DNA from: Chryseobacterium geocarposphaerae
GTDB taxonomy: Bacteria > Bacteroidota > Bacteroidia > Flavobacteriales > Weeksellaceae
Length of the DNA: 64,000 nucleotides
Assembly (NCBI RefSeq): GCF_002797535.1
Contig: NZ_PGFD01000001.1
Coordinates: 930,001-994,000, forward strand
Direction of reading: 5' to 3'
This document shows positions 1 through 7,398 of this stretch, in pieces. The position numbers were made by a program, and so were the translations under genes. The notes under the pieces were generated by a model. The model ran no database searches. It saw only the letters and a program-made list of their open reading frames with translations, and was not told where the DNA came from. Positions within the stretch are counted from its first letter, which is position 1; each line of letters opens with the position of its first letter.

Positions 1-461
1 AGCAAAATGAAATAAAAGATCAAAAAATTCAGCTGGTTTTAGATGGTATTCAGGATCCAGGCAATTTAGGAACCATTATCCGTTTAGCAGATTGGTTTGG
101 GATAGAACAGATCATTTGCAGTGAGGATACGGTAGATTTTTATAATCCTAAGGTAATCCAGGCTACAATGGGCTCATTTACGAGAGTGAATGTTGTTTAT
201 ACCGCTCTTACACCATACCTTTCCAATACCAAAAACATCAACGTAGGAACAGATATGATAGGAGAGAACCTTTATACTTTTGAAAAACCTGAACATTTAA
301 ATTTAATTTTAGGAAATGAAGGAAACGGGATGCGCCCGGAAACCGAAAAATTACTTCAAAAAAACATCACTATTCCAAGATTCGGAAAATCTCAGTCTAC
401 GGAAAGTCTGAATGTCTCTATGGCTGCAGGAATTATTTTAGGTCAATTATTCTCAAAATAA
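1..461 (+). CDS. TrmH/SpoU-family RNA methyltransferase, 5' truncated by window edge
   Basis: The reading frame is open from base 3, so the gene starts before the window; only its C-terminal SPOUT catalytic domain is visible. The three motifs of SpoU (2'-O-ribose) methyltransferases are present in order: LDGIQDPGNLGTIIR (motif 1), ILGNEGNGM (motif 2) and SLNVSMAAGIIL (motif 3). These form the knot that binds S-adenosylmethionine. The family methylates ribose in tRNA or 23S rRNA; the specific target cannot be told from this fragment. A strong hairpin terminator follows directly. An internal ATG at 168 would cut off motif 1 and is not the start. Confidence 0.9.
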   Translation, partial: QNEIKDQKIQLVLDGIQDPGNLGTIIRLADWFGIEQIICSEDTVDFYNPKVIQATMGSFTRVNVVYTALTPYLSNTKNINVGTDMIGENLYTFEKPEHLNLILGNEGNGMRPETEKLLQKNITIPRFGKSQSTESLNVSMAAGIILGQLFSK

Positions 462-498
462 AAAAGAGGTCAGAAAATAGCATTTCTGACCTCTTTTT
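461..498. terminator. Bidirectional rho-independent terminator
   Basis: A perfect 16-base inverted repeat (461-476 with 483-498, loop 477-482) has an A-rich left flank and a T-rich right flank. It lies between the converging methyltransferase gene and the minus-strand cluster, and its right arm touches the stop codon of the latter, so it can serve both strands. Confidence 0.85.
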
Positions 499-995
499 TA
501 AATCAACTGTTCCAGACTTGAAACACTTTTATTTTTCTGGTATTCTTCCAGTTTTTTTCTTACCATTTTTAATGCAATAGGAGCAATATAGATTAGAGCC
601 GCACCTATTAATTTTTTCTTCCAATTGGAACTTCCCATATTCTTTTTTGCGTAATTTCCTACAAGAGCGGTTACTCCCAGTTTTACCACACTATCCAAAG
701 CGTTTCCTTTAAATGCAGAAGTAGCAATTCCTAAAGCTGTATTCTTATTCATAAATACATCTTTCACTTCAGTAGCAAGTTGCTTGGCAATTACATCTTT
801 TCTTAAAACGATTTTCTCATCTCCATCTTCATCTACTTTCTCCTGCAGATACTGATCCGTAAGTCCGTTCGTAAATGCACTTAAACTTTCTTTTGTATTT
901 TTAAAAGTTAATAGTCCTTCTAAATCATTAATTTCGTTTTTTAATAATTTTTTCTTGATTCTTAACTCCTGTATGCTCTCATATTTTGCACTCAT
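498..995 (-). CDS. Conserved flavobacterial protein of unknown function (stress-cluster partner)
   Basis: This 165-residue protein has no family that I recognise. The N-terminal third (about residues 8-60) is charged and probably helical or coiled coil. The middle has Ala/Gly/Val-rich helices (about 85-118). One short hydrophobic helix near residues 128-145 is followed by a Lys/Arg-rich tail. It lies 3 bases downstream of a holin-like membrane protein gene and in the same direction, with a YtxH gene upstream. This trio resembles YtxH/YqjE-type stress clusters of Bacteroidota, so an envelope-associated role is inferred from position only. Confidence 0.6.
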   Translation of the reverse strand: MSAKYESIQELRIKKKLLKNEINDLEGLLTFKNTKESLSAFTNGLTDQYLQEKVDEDGDEKIVLRKDVIAKQLATEVKDVFMNKNTALGIATSAFKGNALDSVVKLGVTALVGNYAKKNMGSSNWKKKLIGAALIYIAPIALKMVRKKLEEYQKNKSVSSLEQLI

Positions 996-998
996 GGT

Positions 999-1307
999 CT
1001 AATGATTTAAAAATTTTATTACCTTATCTGCTACAGAATATACTATTTTTTGTTTGAAAACTGCAATGAAGATCATAATAACAAAATAAAATGCAGCAAC
1101 AATTAAAAAACCGTAAGAAGTATTATCCAGTGCTTTTCCTATAAGAAATGCTATTCCAAAATTAAAAAGAATAATGAAAAATGCAAAAGCAACCAGCATG
1201 ATGACAAGATAAGTAATAATACCCGCGGAAAGCGAAGATTTCTCCGTAGCTTCCAGTTTCAGCAGATCTATCCTTTTCGATGCATATTCTTTAATAGTTT
1301 CTATCAT
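999..1307 (-). CDS. Holin-X/YqjE-like (DUF1469-type) membrane protein
   Basis: The 102-residue protein has an amphipathic N-terminus (about residues 1-25), then two strong membrane helices (about 30-52 and 60-85), and a short basic tail. This size and topology match the YqjE / putative actinobacterial Holin-X family, which is a chromosomal membrane family and not a true phage holin. It is followed after 3 bases by an unknown protein and preceded by a YtxH gene, the usual company of this family in stress-response clusters. No phage genes are nearby. Confidence 0.65.
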   Translation of the reverse strand: MIETIKEYASKRIDLLKLEATEKSSLSAGIITYLVIMLVAFAFFIILFNFGIAFLIGKALDNTSYGFLIVAAFYFVIMIFIAVFKQKIVYSVADKVIKFLNH

Positions 1308-1324
1308 TGTTTTTGTTTAAAGTT

Positions 1325-1358
1325 ACAAAAAAAGGAACTTTAGTTCACAAAGTTCCTT
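1325..1358 (-). terminator. Terminator after the YtxH gene
   Basis: A ten-base stem (1332-1341 with 1349-1358) is followed on the minus strand by a T-run. It separates the YtxH gene from the two genes downstream, so it may reduce rather than abolish read-through within the cluster. Confidence 0.6.
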
Positions 1359-1386
1359 CTTATAATTTACTCAAAAAATAAATTAT

Positions 1387-1737
1387 TTATGATTTCAGAT
1401 CATTCAATTCTGCTTCTACATCTTTTACAACATCTGTAGTTTTAGCAACTATCTGATCTTTATATTTATCATAGCCATCCTTTACAGTATGAGCTACACT
1501 ATTTGCTGTTTCTTTAAAAGTAGACGAGATACTGCTATACTGATCTTTTACCTTTTCAGAAACTTCTCCGTACTTATTTTTAGCCTGATCTTTCAGATCA
1601 TTTGCTTTATTTTTAATTTTCTTTCTTGTTTCTTTACCTTCTTCCGGAGCATAAAGCATTCCTAAAATAACTCCTGCAGCAGCTCCTGCAAGAAGTCCTG
1701 CTAAAATTCCAGCTGTATTGTTTCCTTTTCTAGACAT
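1387..1737 (-). CDS. YtxH domain-containing protein
   Basis: This 116-residue protein has a Gly/Ala-rich N-terminal membrane helix (about residues 9-30, with GILAGLLAGAAAGVILGMLYAP) followed by a long, highly charged helical region rich in Lys, Asp and Glu. The helix ending in a YAPEEGKETRKKI motif is the hallmark of the YtxH family (also called GvpP-like), linked to general stress in Bacillus; the biochemical role is unknown. It is the first gene of a three-gene minus-strand cluster and is followed by its own hairpin terminator. Confidence 0.8.
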   Translation of the reverse strand: MSRKGNNTAGILAGLLAGAAAGVILGMLYAPEEGKETRKKIKNKANDLKDQAKNKYGEVSEKVKDQYSSISSTFKETANSVAHTVKDGYDKYKDQIVAKTTDVVKDVEAELNDLKS

Positions 1738-1830
1738 TTCTTGTTTTTTTAATAGTTAATAAATTAGTTTTTACGATAAAAATAATTACAATTAACATAC
1801 CAAAGGAAGGAAAAAGGCTATTAAAAATTG

Positions 1831-2505
1831 TTAAATCTTCTGAATATAAGCCAGTATACTTTCTATGGTCTGTTCTTTAGTAAGAAGACTGTTGTCTATG
1901 ACAATGGCATCATCGGCCTGCCTTAATGGCGCAATTTCTCTTTCACTGTCTATTCTGTCACGTTCAATCAGATTGTCTTTTACCTGCTGCTCTTCAGCCT
2001 GTATTCCTAATCCTATAAGTTCCTGATATCTTCTTTTAGTTCTTTCTTCTATACTTGCTGTAAGAAAAAATTTGTAATCTGCATTGGGAAGAACCACCGT
2101 TCCTATATCTCTTCCATCCATAATAACTCCCCCTTTTTCAGCTAAGGAACGCTGAGATTGTAACAGAAAATCTCTGACTTCTTTCTGTTTTGCCACCAAG
2201 CTTACATTATCTGAGACTTCATTGGTTCTAATCGGTTTGGAAATATCAATATGATTAAGAAAAAGAACAAGTTCAGTTCCTACATTTTTAAATTCCAATT
2301 CAATCTGATCAAACGAAGAAAAGAGCTCGTTCAAATTGATTGTTCCATCTTCATTAAGGCAATTCTGAAGAGCAAACCAGGTTACTCCTCTGTAAAGGGC
2401 TCCCGTATCTAAGTGAATCAGTCCAAGTCGTTCAGCAATAACTTTGGATATTGAACTTTTTCCGGTAGATGAGTACCCATCAATTGCGATTACAGGTTTT
2501 TTCAT
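1831..2505 (-). CDS. cmk: Cytidylate kinase
   Basis: Phosphorylates CMP and dCMP to the diphosphates in pyrimidine nucleotide salvage and synthesis in the cytoplasm. The 224-residue length is normal. The P-loop GYSSTGKSS sits at residues 10-18, the nucleotide-binding LDTGALYR at 32-39 and the signature DGRDIGT at 130-136. The gene lies downstream of porQ, with a strong hairpin between them, so it may be expressed both by read-through and from its own promoter. Confidence 0.96.
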   Translation of the reverse strand: MKKPVIAIDGYSSTGKSSISKVIAERLGLIHLDTGALYRGVTWFALQNCLNEDGTINLNELFSSFDQIELEFKNVGTELVLFLNHIDISKPIRTNEVSDNVSLVAKQKEVRDFLLQSQRSLAEKGGVIMDGRDIGTVVLPNADYKFFLTASIEERTKRRYQELIGLGIQAEEQQVKDNLIERDRIDSEREIAPLRQADDAIVIDNSLLTKEQTIESILAYIQKI

Positions 2506-2537
2506 ACCGCAAATTTCAAGAAATTTTCTTAAAAAGC

Positions 2538-2570
2538 AAGAAACCCTAAGAGATTTTCTTAGGGTTTCTT
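2538..2570 (-). terminator. Terminator between porQ and cmk
   Basis: A perfect 13-base stem (2538-2550 with 2558-2570, loop of 7) is followed on the minus strand by GC and a run of five T. It sits just past the porQ stop codon. Confidence 0.75.
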
Positions 2571-2600
2571 CATATTTATATTTAAAATTTCGAATGCTGA

Positions 2601-3593
2601 TTAATATCCGGCATGGCTTGTAAGGTCTACAGAAATTCCTATCTGATTGACATTAGAAGAGTTGTGGTATCTCACATGAGCGTAATCAATCCTGAATCTT
2701 GAAAGCTTAATTCCGAAACCACCTGAAAGACCGGAAAAGTTTCTCTGATCGGCAACGGCCAATTCGTTCCCTCTTTTTACATTATATCCTAATCTTATAT
2801 TGAAGCTTTTTTCCGGGAAAAGTTCAGCTCCGATAGAAAAGTGATCGGCAATCTTTCTTCCGATATTTACTTCCTGGCCGTCTACATTATATTGAGAAGA
2901 GATATCAAACTGCTGGATGTCATGAGCCGTAATCGTAACTGCTAAAGGAATCGTCTTTAAAATCCTTGTATATCCTAAATCTATTCTGAAAGGGAGATTT
3001 TCTCTTGTTCCATTAAATGATTTGAACTGATATCCGAAATTTCTCGCCACCGCAGATACGGTTTCTTTGCTTTTTTTATTGTGATACGTAATTCCTGCCG
3101 TTCCTGAAATGGCAGAAGAGGTGTAATTATCAATTTTTGAAGTGATAAAATTTAGCCCACCTCCAATCGTCCAGTCTTCTTCAAACTGATAAGCATATCC
3201 TGCTCCAATTGCTATATCTGAAGCTGAAAACTCACCATTTTCAAAACCGCTTTCATCTGTTCTGGGAATATTGCCATAACTCATATAACGGGCATTGATA
3301 GTAGCCATATGACCATTCTCAAAATCTTTGGCGTAGGCAATGGTTCCATATTTTGAATCAGCAAGATAAGCTGCTCCGTTCACGGAAAGTTGTTGATCTG
3401 AATCTTTATTGAGTAATGCCGGATTTGCTATTGCAAAGGAAACATCATAATCTCTTATCGTAATTGCATCTCCTCCCAAAGCTGCTTGTCTGGCAGATAC
3501 AGGAATATTTAAGAATGGATAAACATTTGTTCCTGTTTGTGCATAAGAAACAATTCCTGACAGAAATAATGAAAAAATGATAACTTTCTTCAA
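2601..3593 (-). CDS. porQ: Type IX secretion system protein PorQ
   Basis: PorQ is an outer-membrane beta-barrel protein of the T9SS, the Bacteroidota machine that exports proteins carrying a conserved C-terminal domain; it works with PorZ in attachment of cargo to the cell surface. The 330-residue protein begins with a signal peptide (cut after SYAQ, about residue 19) and continues with the PorQ opening YPFLNIPVSARQAALGG and NPALL. The rest is alternating beta-barrel-like sequence. Its position beside cmk is common in flavobacteria. This window also holds probable T9SS cargo (peptidases at 42574 and 57597). Confidence 0.93.
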   Translation of the reverse strand: MKKVIIFSLFLSGIVSYAQTGTNVYPFLNIPVSARQAALGGDAITIRDYDVSFAIANPALLNKDSDQQLSVNGAAYLADSKYGTIAYAKDFENGHMATINARYMSYGNIPRTDESGFENGEFSASDIAIGAGYAYQFEEDWTIGGGLNFITSKIDNYTSSAISGTAGITYHNKKSKETVSAVARNFGYQFKSFNGTRENLPFRIDLGYTRILKTIPLAVTITAHDIQQFDISSQYNVDGQEVNIGRKIADHFSIGAELFPEKSFNIRLGYNVKRGNELAVADQRNFSGLSGGFGIKLSRFRIDYAHVRYHNSSNVNQIGISVDLTSHAGY

Positions 3594-3611
3594 TTCAATT
3601 TATAATTAATG

Positions 3612-3641
3612 CAAAAATAATTCTTTTTCGTATGTATCAAA
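3612..3641 (-). promoter_or_regulatory. Probable porQ promoter
   Basis: On the minus strand a TTTG (3638-3641) and a TATTTTTG (-7 element TAnnTTTG, 3612-3619) are 18 bases apart, the Bacteroidota housekeeping arrangement. It ends 18 bases upstream of the porQ start. Confidence 0.6.
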
Positions 3642-3678
3642 ATATTTAGAACATTATTTACACCTAAATATTTTTCTT

Positions 3679-3706
3679 TTTGCAATATTTTTAATGATTA
3701 TATTTG
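3679..3706 (+). promoter_or_regulatory. Probable pyrH promoter
   Basis: TATATTTG at 3699-3706 fits TAnnTTTG exactly; a TTTG at 3679-3682 lies 16 bases upstream, a slightly short spacer. It would give a leader of about 45 bases for pyrH. Confidence 0.55.
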
Positions 3707-3759
3707 CACCATCAAATTTAAAAGAATTTGGTTCTAAAATAAACTCTTAAAAATAAAAG

Positions 3760-4467
3760 ATGAAATATAAAAGAATCCTTCTAAAACTTAGCGGTGAAGC
3801 CTTAATGGGAAACAGACAATATGGTATTGATAATGAAAGGCTGCAGGAGTATGCTTCGGAGATCAAAAAAGTGGTTGATAAAGGGTGTGAAATCGCTATC
3901 GTAATTGGAGGAGGAAATATTTTCCGTGGAGTAGCCGGAGCTGCGAAAGGAATGGATAGAGTACAGGGCGACTATATGGGAATGTTGGCAACTGTAATCA
4001 ACGGAATGGCTCTACAAGGTGCATTGGAGGATGCAGGAATTAAAACAAGACTTCAGTCTGCTATAGAAATGGATAAAGTAGCTGAACCTTTCATCAAAAG
4101 AAGAGCGGTAAGACATCTTGAAAAAGGCAGAGTAGTTATTTTTGGGGCCGGAACAGGCAACCCATATTTTACTACTGACACGGCAGCTACATTAAGAGCT
4201 ATCGAAATTGGTGCTGATGTAATTTTAAAAGGAACAAGAGTGGACGGAATCTACGACAGCGATCCTGAAAAAAATGAAAACGCCGTAAAATATAATTCAT
4301 TATCTTTCGACGAAGTTTATGCTAAGAATCTTAAAGTAATGGACATGACTGCTTTTACTTTAAGCCACGAAAATAAATTGCCAATTATCGTATTCGATAT
4401 GAATAAAGATGGTAATTTGGAAAGAATTGTTGATGGAGAGAATGTGGGGACTTTAGTGGATTTGTAA
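3760..4467 (+). CDS. pyrH: UMP kinase
   Basis: Converts UMP to UDP with ATP, a regulated step of pyrimidine synthesis. The 235-residue protein shows the amino-acid-kinase fold signatures of bacterial UMP kinases: LKLSGEAL (residues 8-15), GGGN (50-53), [17 protein letters not shown] (66-82) and the [13 protein letters not shown] loop in the second half. It is followed by frr in the same direction, a conserved neighbour pair in bacteria. Confidence 0.97.
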   Translation: MKYKRILLKLSGEALMGNRQYGIDNERLQEYASEIKKVVDKGCEIAIVIGGGNIFRGVAGAAKGMDRVQGDYMGMLATVINGMALQGALEDAGIKTRLQSAIEMDKVAEPFIKRRAVRHLEKGRVVIFGAGTGNPYFTTDTAATLRAIEIGADVILKGTRVDGIYDSDPEKNENAVKYNSLSFDEVYAKNLKVMDMTAFTLSHENKLPIIVFDMNKDGNLERIVDGENVGTLVDL

Positions 4468-4603
4468 ATAAAGAGCCAGGTAAAAAGTAGAAAAGGCCAA
4501 GTAGAATAGAGGTTATAAGGTTTGTAAGTAACTAAACTTTTTACTTATTTCTTTTAACTTGAACCTCATTATAATGTGTAATTTATCAAATTTTTATTAT
4601 ATA

Positions 4604-5158
4604 ATGGAAGAATTAGATCTTATATTAGAATCTGTAAAACAGGACATGGATGCAGCAGTAAAGCATTTGGATCATGCATTTCAAAGAATTAGAGCAGGGC
4701 GTGCTTCTACAACTATGGTTCAGGATGTGATGGTAGAATATTACGGAGCAATGACTCCTATCAACCAGGTTGCAAACGTTTCTATTCCGGATGCGATGAC
4801 AATTTCTATTCAACCTTGGGATGCAAAGGCAATTAATGATATTGAAAAAGCTATCATCAATTCAAATTTAGGTTTTGCACCTTCCAATAACGGAATCAAT
4901 ATTATCCTTAATGTACCGCCTTTAACGGAGGAAAGAAGAAGAGATTTGGCAAAACAGGCTAAAAGTGAAGCTGAACAGACTAAAATTGTGATAAGAAATG
5001 CAAGACAAGACGGTTTAAAGGAACTTAAAAAGCTTGATGGTGTTTCTGAAGATGTTGTAAAAGGAGTGGAAGCAGAAATTCAGGTGCTTACCGACAAATA
5101 TGTTAAACTTTGTGATGAACATTTGAAAGTAAAAGAAGCAGACATCATGAAAGTATAA
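4604..5158 (+). CDS. frr: Ribosome recycling factor
   Basis: Splits post-termination ribosomes together with EF-G. The ATG at 4604 gives the usual length of 184 residues beginning MEELDL; an upstream in-frame start at 4559 would add 15 unrelated residues. Family signatures are visible: the RAGRAST segment near residue 31, VPPLTEERR near 105 and the C-terminal helix carrying KYVKLCDEHLKVKE. The gene is downstream of pyrH and ends in a strong terminator. Confidence 0.96.
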   Translation: MEELDLILESVKQDMDAAVKHLDHAFQRIRAGRASTTMVQDVMVEYYGAMTPINQVANVSIPDAMTISIQPWDAKAINDIEKAIINSNLGFAPSNNGINIILNVPPLTEERRRDLAKQAKSEAEQTKIVIRNARQDGLKELKKLDGVSEDVVKGVEAEIQVLTDKYVKLCDEHLKVKEADIMKV

Positions 5159-5180
5159 CTTTCGCGATAGAATATAATCA

Positions 5181-5212
5181 AAAAAGAGGTTTTCAATTGA
5201 AAACCTCTTTTT
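5181..5212. terminator. Bidirectional terminator after frr
   Basis: A fully self-complementary 32-base palindrome (5181-5212) has A5 and T5 ends and a T-rich right flank. It lies between converging frr and the minus-strand DUF695 gene and can serve both. Confidence 0.85.
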
Positions 5213-5222
5213 TCTTTTTGTT

Positions 5223-6317
5223 TTAGCTATATTTAAACCTGTCGAAAGTCTGCCAGTATTTATCTTTATAAATGTGATATTCAATGTTTAATTGATCTGA
5301 ATATTTGGTTATCATTTCGTGGGTAATCCTGGATGAATCTCTAAATTCTCTGCACGCAAAGAAAATTTCTCTGAGATTATCTGCAGTTTCTCTGCCTATA
5401 TTTAAATAGCCTTCAGTATCGATAAGAACATCATTCAGCTCTTCTTCAAAAGCATTCATTGCATGCATATCTTCTGGATTTGGCAACCCGTTATTGTCTT
5501 TTCCTTCATAACGGATTTCGATCTTTAAAACCCAGGGGTGTGAGGCTTTATGATTCCATTCCAGAACAGTGGTATTGGCAATCGCAAAATAAGGTTTTCC
5601 ATTACTGAGAGCCGCTTCGAAACTTCCCCAACTGTCTTTTTGGGCAGAATACCTTTTATGTTGGTATTTTTGTTCGAATTCGCTTTCTCTCCATACAAGA
5701 TAGTCTTTCAGCTTGGCAATAGGAATAAGTTCTTCATTTTCCTGATCATTTCCTTTTATCTGTAAATGATCAATCATGGTTGCGGAAGATAATTCGCCCA
5801 AAAGATTATTCAGGTAGATATATACTCCGTTTATAATTATATTTTTTTCTGCTTCGCTGAATTTATCGTATACTATTGTAAGATCTATTTCGTCGGGATA
5901 ATTATCATCCTGAGTCGCATAAAAAAACAGATTCTCTGTAGTAAAGGTGTGATTTTCTATTTTTATCTGGAATTTGGAAACATCAACTTCAGGTTTTAGT
6001 GCTGTAAATCTCCAATTATTAATATCAGGAGCTGATTTTATAAGATCTTCTACAAAGACAATATTCTTAATATTTGTATCAGCAGTTAAAATCAGTTCTG
6101 CAGTCTGGCTATCATACATTCCTGTATGAAAATAAACTCCGTCTTTGATCTGATTCAGCTTCGACATCATTGTATCAAAAAAGACTTCTTCTATCTTTTC
6201 TCCGTTATGTATTGTTTTCCAGAGTTTTTTCTGGTGGGCCATAAACCAATCCCAAAAATCTTTGTGGGTAACAATATTTTCGTACTTAGAAGGGAACATT
6301 CTACGTAAAAACTTCAT
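5223..6317 (-). CDS. DUF695 domain-containing protein
   Basis: A 364-residue protein without signal peptide or membrane helices, so probably cytoplasmic. The last 140 residues, with WGSFEAALSNGKPYFAIANT, WVLKIEIRYE and a conserved acidic stretch (FEEELNDVLI), resemble the DUF695 family, whose function is unknown. The N-terminal part carries a pattern seen in related Bacteroidota proteins (WDWFMAHQKKLW). It is a single-gene unit converging on frr. The family assignment is from pattern memory and moderately sure. Confidence 0.65.
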   Translation of the reverse strand: MKFLRRMFPSKYENIVTHKDFWDWFMAHQKKLWKTIHNGEKIEEVFFDTMMSKLNQIKDGVYFHTGMYDSQTAELILTADTNIKNIVFVEDLIKSAPDINNWRFTALKPEVDVSKFQIKIENHTFTTENLFFYATQDDNYPDEIDLTIVYDKFSEAEKNIIINGVYIYLNNLLGELSSATMIDHLQIKGNDQENEELIPIAKLKDYLVWRESEFEQKYQHKRYSAQKDSWGSFEAALSNGKPYFAIANTTVLEWNHKASHPWVLKIEIRYEGKDNNGLPNPEDMHAMNAFEEELNDVLIDTEGYLNIGRETADNLREIFFACREFRDSSRITHEMITKYSDQLNIEYHIYKDKYWQTFDRFKYS

Positions 6318-6344
6318 CTATTTGTGTATCTATTTGTATTAAGA

Positions 6345-6352
6345 CAAAATTA
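6345..6352 (-). promoter_or_regulatory. Possible -7 element for the DUF695 gene
   Basis: TAATTTTG on the minus strand fits TAnnTTTG and ends 28 bases upstream of the start codon. No clear -33 element was seen. Confidence 0.4.
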
Positions 6353-6455
6353 AGAAAGAAGTTTCTAAAAATATTCTTAATTATATTAAATTTTTAAATG
6401 TTTTTAATATTTTTTCATTGAAATTTTTAACACCCCCATTAAATATGAATTCTAT

Positions 6456-7205
6456 TTACCAGCTATTAAGTCCGTTTTCTAAGGCTTTTTTATAATTTTC
6501 TTCATCAAAACTATACAAATCCGGAGATTTATAAGCTCCTCCACGACGCTGCTCATCCAGTTTTCTCAGGATGCCGAGATTTTTAATTTTTCGGTAGAAA
6601 TTTCCCCTGTTCAGTTCTTTTCCTAAGATAGCTTCATATAATTTTTGCAGTTCAGGCAAAGTAAATTTTTCGGGTAGAAGATTATATCCGATAGGCTTAA
6701 TAGAGATTTTTTCCCTTAAAGTAAGTAAAGCCTTTTCAATAATTTCACGGTGGTCCATTGCCAATTCTATCCCAGGAAGCTCACTTAAGTAGATCCATTC
6801 ACAGGTTTCACTCATTTCATCAGCTACAGGATGAAGCTCAGTAGCATTATAAAGCGCATAAAAACCAATGGTAATGAATCTCTGTTTTTGAAACAATGTT
6901 TCATCAAAATCTTCAAAATAAAATTCGCTTCGGTTTTTTTTTCCAAAAACTCCAAATTCTTCAAGATAAGATACCGTTACCCCGGCTCTTTCTTTCAAAA
7001 GTCTTACAATTCCTTCATCCAAATCTTCATCTTTACGAATATAACCTCCGGGAAGCATCCACTGCTTTCTGTAGTTCATTTTAAGAAGCAGAACTTTCAG
7101 TTCATTATTATCGAACCCGAAGATCACGGGATCTGTCGATAAATGGGGCAGGAATATTTCTTTTGCTTCTGAAGACTTATCTAAAAATTGTTGTTTAGAG
7201 TCCAT
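6456..7205 (-). CDS. NrtR-like transcriptional regulator with degenerate Nudix domain
   Basis: The protein (249 residues from the ATG at 7205) has a Nudix-type N-terminal domain (about residues 20-150) and a winged-helix C-terminus (about 170-245, with FTLPELQKLYEAILG and NFYRKIKNLGIL). The Nudix box starting at GYIRKDE keeps G and the first E, but the catalytic REUxEE core reads RLLKER. Hydrolysis is therefore doubtful and ligand sensing more likely. The NrtR family includes sugar-responsive repressors in Bacteroidota. It is divergent from a sugar transporter, its likely target (inference). A -7 element at 7233-7240 excludes an upstream in-frame start at 7235. Confidence 0.82.
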   Translation of the reverse strand: MDSKQQFLDKSSEAKEIFLPHLSTDPVIFGFDNNELKVLLLKMNYRKQWMLPGGYIRKDEDLDEGIVRLLKERAGVTVSYLEEFGVFGKKNRSEFYFEDFDETLFQKQRFITIGFYALYNATELHPVADEMSETCEWIYLSELPGIELAMDHREIIEKALLTLREKISIKPIGYNLLPEKFTLPELQKLYEAILGKELNRGNFYRKIKNLGILRKLDEQRRGGAYKSPDLYSFDEENYKKALENGLNSW

Positions 7206-7232
7206 ACTAAAATACTGGTATAATCTGAAGCA

Positions 7233-7240
7233 CAAAGTTA
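7233..7240 (-). promoter_or_regulatory. -7 element for the NrtR-like regulator
   Basis: TAACTTTG on the minus strand matches TAnnTTTG. It would place the transcript start near 7227, downstream of the alternative start codon at 7235, supporting the ATG at 7205. No clear -33 element. Confidence 0.45.
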
Positions 7241-7398
7241 AGATTTAATTTCCGAGATCATTCTAATTCTACTTCATAGTTTAGTGAAATTTATTTTTTT
7301 CTCACGAATCACATGAATATTTAATAAAAAGTTTGGGATTTAAAAGCATAAAATCAAATAAAAAGGCACTACCTTTAGCCTCTTTTTATTTTAAATGA

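Noticed and set aside
999-1307. Holin-like gene as a sign of a prophage
   Set aside because: The family is a chromosomal membrane protein family; no integrase, capsid, tail or lysis genes are nearby.
7361-7386. Hairpin with T-run (GGC/GCC core) in the leader of the sugar transporter, as an attenuator
   Set aside because: The GC stem is only three pairs plus a bulged A-T part, and no alternative pairing or leader peptide was found.
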